A stretch of DNA of 25,401 bases, taken from NCBI GenBank assembly GCA_002794465.1, contig CM008827.1, positions 1 to 25,401 of the forward strand, given 5' to 3'. Every line of letters begins with the position of its first letter. The stretch's first letter is position 1. The stretch comes from Paramicrosporidium saccamoebae. Lineage: Eukaryota > Rozellomycota. A program made the translations under genes and the position numbers. Shown in pieces: positions 24,530 through 25,401 of the stretch. A model generated the notes under the pieces. That model was given only the letters and a program-made list of their open reading frames with translations, had not been told where the DNA came from and ran no database searches.

Positions 24530-24769
24530 TTAAAATTTAGAAGAAAGAACTTTAGATATTCCTTCATTCCATTTTGTTGTATAAGTTGATAAATATTGCA
24601 CTGTTTGAGTTTTATCTAGTAAAGTAGAATTTGTGGTATAATTTTTTAGTTTTATTTGTTCATAGATAGAAGGTAAAATATATTGTTTCATATAATAATA
24701 TAAAAAATAAAAGATGATTATAGTCCAAGTAGTTTGACTTAAATATGTATAAACATTACATTGTGCCAT
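24530..24769 (-). CDS. atp8: ATP synthase F0 subunit 8
   Basis: Small peripheral-stalk membrane subunit of ATP synthase. 79 residues. The N-terminus MAQCNVYTYLSQTTWTIIIFYFLYYYMKQYILPSIYEQIKLK follows the family pattern (MPQLD-x-x-x-Y-x-x-Q-x-x-W then one hydrophobic helix and ILP). The C-terminal 40 residues are polar and unconserved, longer than in animals and as in many protists. Start ATG 24769-24767, GAGGG box 18 nt upstream. Divergent from rps12. Confidence 0.88.
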   Translation of the reverse strand: MAQCNVYTYLSQTTWTIIIFYFLYYYMKQYILPSIYEQIKLKNYTTNSTLLDKTQTVQYLSTYTTKWNEGISKVLSSKF

Positions 24770-24787
24770 TATTATTATTAATTATTT

Positions 24788-24792
24788 CCCTC
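24788..24792 (-). promoter_or_regulatory. GAGGG box upstream of atp8
   Basis: Minus-strand context GATA-GAGGG-AAAT, 18 nt before the atp8 ATG. Confidence 0.6.
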
Positions 24793-24829
24793 TATCATTC
24801 TATATTCCTTATATAAGAATAGATATAAA

Positions 24830-24834
24830 GAGGG
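24830..24834 (+). promoter_or_regulatory. GAGGG box upstream of rps12
   Basis: Context TAAA-GAGGG-AAAC, 30 nt before the rps12 ATG. The intervening AAACCCTATC...GATAT can pair locally (CCTATC with GATAGG-like AATAGG). Confidence 0.5.
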
Positions 24835-24864
24835 AAACCCTATCTTTAATAGGATATAAAAACA

Positions 24865-25200
24865 ATGACAATAAATCAAAAAACACGTTTAAAAAATAAA
24901 AAATTTATTAGAAAATTAAAACAAAAAGAAGAAATACTTTCTCAACCTTTTATAAAAGGTTTAACTATTAAAGTATATACTATGACTCCTAAAAAACCTA
25001 ATTCAGCTTTAAGAAAAGTTGCAAAAGTTAAATTAAATAAAGGAGTTGGTTCTAAAAAACAAACTATTATTACTGCATATATTCCTAAAGAAAAACATAC
25101 TCTTTCTATACATAATTTAGTATTAGTTAGAGCAGGTAAAACTAAAGATTTACCTGGATTAAAATATAAAATTGTTAGAGGAGTTTTAGATTGTAAATAA
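24865..25200 (+). CDS. rps12: Ribosomal protein S12
   Basis: Small-subunit mitoribosomal protein uS12 at the decoding centre. 111 residues. The signature [19 protein letters not shown] (about residues 39-57) and the C-terminal [27 protein letters not shown] are unmistakable. Between them [19 protein letters not shown] matches the family's EVTAYIPGEGHNL region with Lys-rich changes. The N-terminal segment is short and basic. rpl16 starts 44 nt downstream on the same strand with its own box, so the two may share a transcript. Start ATG 24865. Confidence 0.96.
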   Translation: MTINQKTRLKNKKFIRKLKQKEEILSQPFIKGLTIKVYTMTPKKPNSALRKVAKVKLNKGVGSKKQTIITAYIPKEKHTLSIHNLVLVRAGKTKDLPGLKYKIVRGVLDCK

Positions 25201-25221
25201 TCTTTTATAAGCCTAAAGTTA

Positions 25222-25226
25222 GAGGG
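25222..25226 (+). promoter_or_regulatory. GAGGG box upstream of rpl16
   Basis: Context GTTA-GAGGG-ATTT, 18 nt before the rpl16 ATG, inside the rps12-rpl16 spacer. Confidence 0.6.
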
Positions 25227-25244
25227 ATTTACAAATAAAAAGAT

Positions 25245-25401
25245 ATGAAAAATATAGGAATAAGACAAAAAAGAGTAATAAAATTAAAAAAAAGAAATAG
25301 TAATATAGGAGAATATAGAAAAAATAAAGATTATGTATGTATCATAGCAAAAAAAAATCATAGAATAACAGAAGAACAATTAAAAAGTATAAAATTAGAT
25401 C
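25245..25401 (+). CDS. rpl16: Ribosomal protein L16, 5' part (continues at base 1)
   Basis: Start ATG 25245 (MKNIGIRQKRVIKLKKRNSN). The frame is open to the window end and continues without a shift into 1-345 once the 52-base overlap is collapsed. The N-terminus is basic and unusually short before the NHRITEEQL block. GAGGG box 18 nt upstream; follows rps12. Confidence 0.9.
   Translation, partial: MKNIGIRQKRVIKLKKRNSNIGEYRKNKDYVCIIAKKNHRITEEQLKSIKLD
25350..25401. repeat. Terminal direct repeat from circular assembly, right copy
   Basis: Identical to 1-52; see the left copy. Confidence 0.9.

Noticed and set aside
24942-25268. 108-codon minus-strand frame
   Set aside because: Antisense of rps12.

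Overview
The window looks like one complete circular mitochondrial genome, opened inside a gene. The first 52 bases (1-52) are identical to the last 52 (25350-25401), so the unit is about 25,349 bp. The gene set is mitochondrial: cox1-3, cob, atp6, atp8, atp9, nad1-6, nad4L, both rRNAs, 24 tRNA genes that I could fold by eye, and two ribosomal-protein genes (rps12, rpl16). The DNA is very AT-rich and genes lie on both strands. Keeping rps12 and rpl16 excludes animals and ordinary fungi. The cox1 N-terminus (STNAKDI) is of the kind seen in yeast. The tRNA genes carry a mismatch pattern known from chytrid fungi and some amoebae. I therefore call it the mitochondrial genome of a deep-branching microbial eukaryote and do not name a lineage.

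Layout. 1-4170: end of rpl16, trnG, trnC, cox3(-), trnH, nad2, trnL-trnK-trnQ, cox2(-), trnS, trnM. 4323-7426: cox1 with two group I introns, the second holding a LAGLIDADG reading frame. 7436-7952: six tRNA genes. 7962-13875: nad5(-), nad4L, atp6(-), nad6(-), cob (one group I intron), nad3. 13881-16620: trnY, atp9, trnN, trnL(uag), trnD, rns(-), trnS(uga), trnF. 16688-17611: nad1(-). 17612 to about 18950: a gene-free region full of hairpins. About 18950-22350: rnl, with an ORF-less group I intron at the omega site. 22421-25401: trnE, trnW, nad4(-), a tiny hydrophobic ORF, trnA, a third CAU tRNA, atp8(-), rps12, rpl16.

How it works together. The protein genes encode membrane cores of complexes I, III, IV and ATP synthase; rps12, rpl16, the rRNAs and the tRNAs serve their translation. 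All core genes read through with the standard code, and trnW has anticodon CCA. Two genome-wide patterns stand out. First, 20 of 24 tRNA genes have a mismatch only at acceptor pair 1-72 and/or 2-71, the signature of mitochondrial 5' tRNA editing. Second, 14 of 16 protein genes have a GAGGG box upstream on the coding strand, mostly 14-21 nt before the start codon. The same box precedes an otherwise unannotated ORF of about 31 codons between trnA and nad4.
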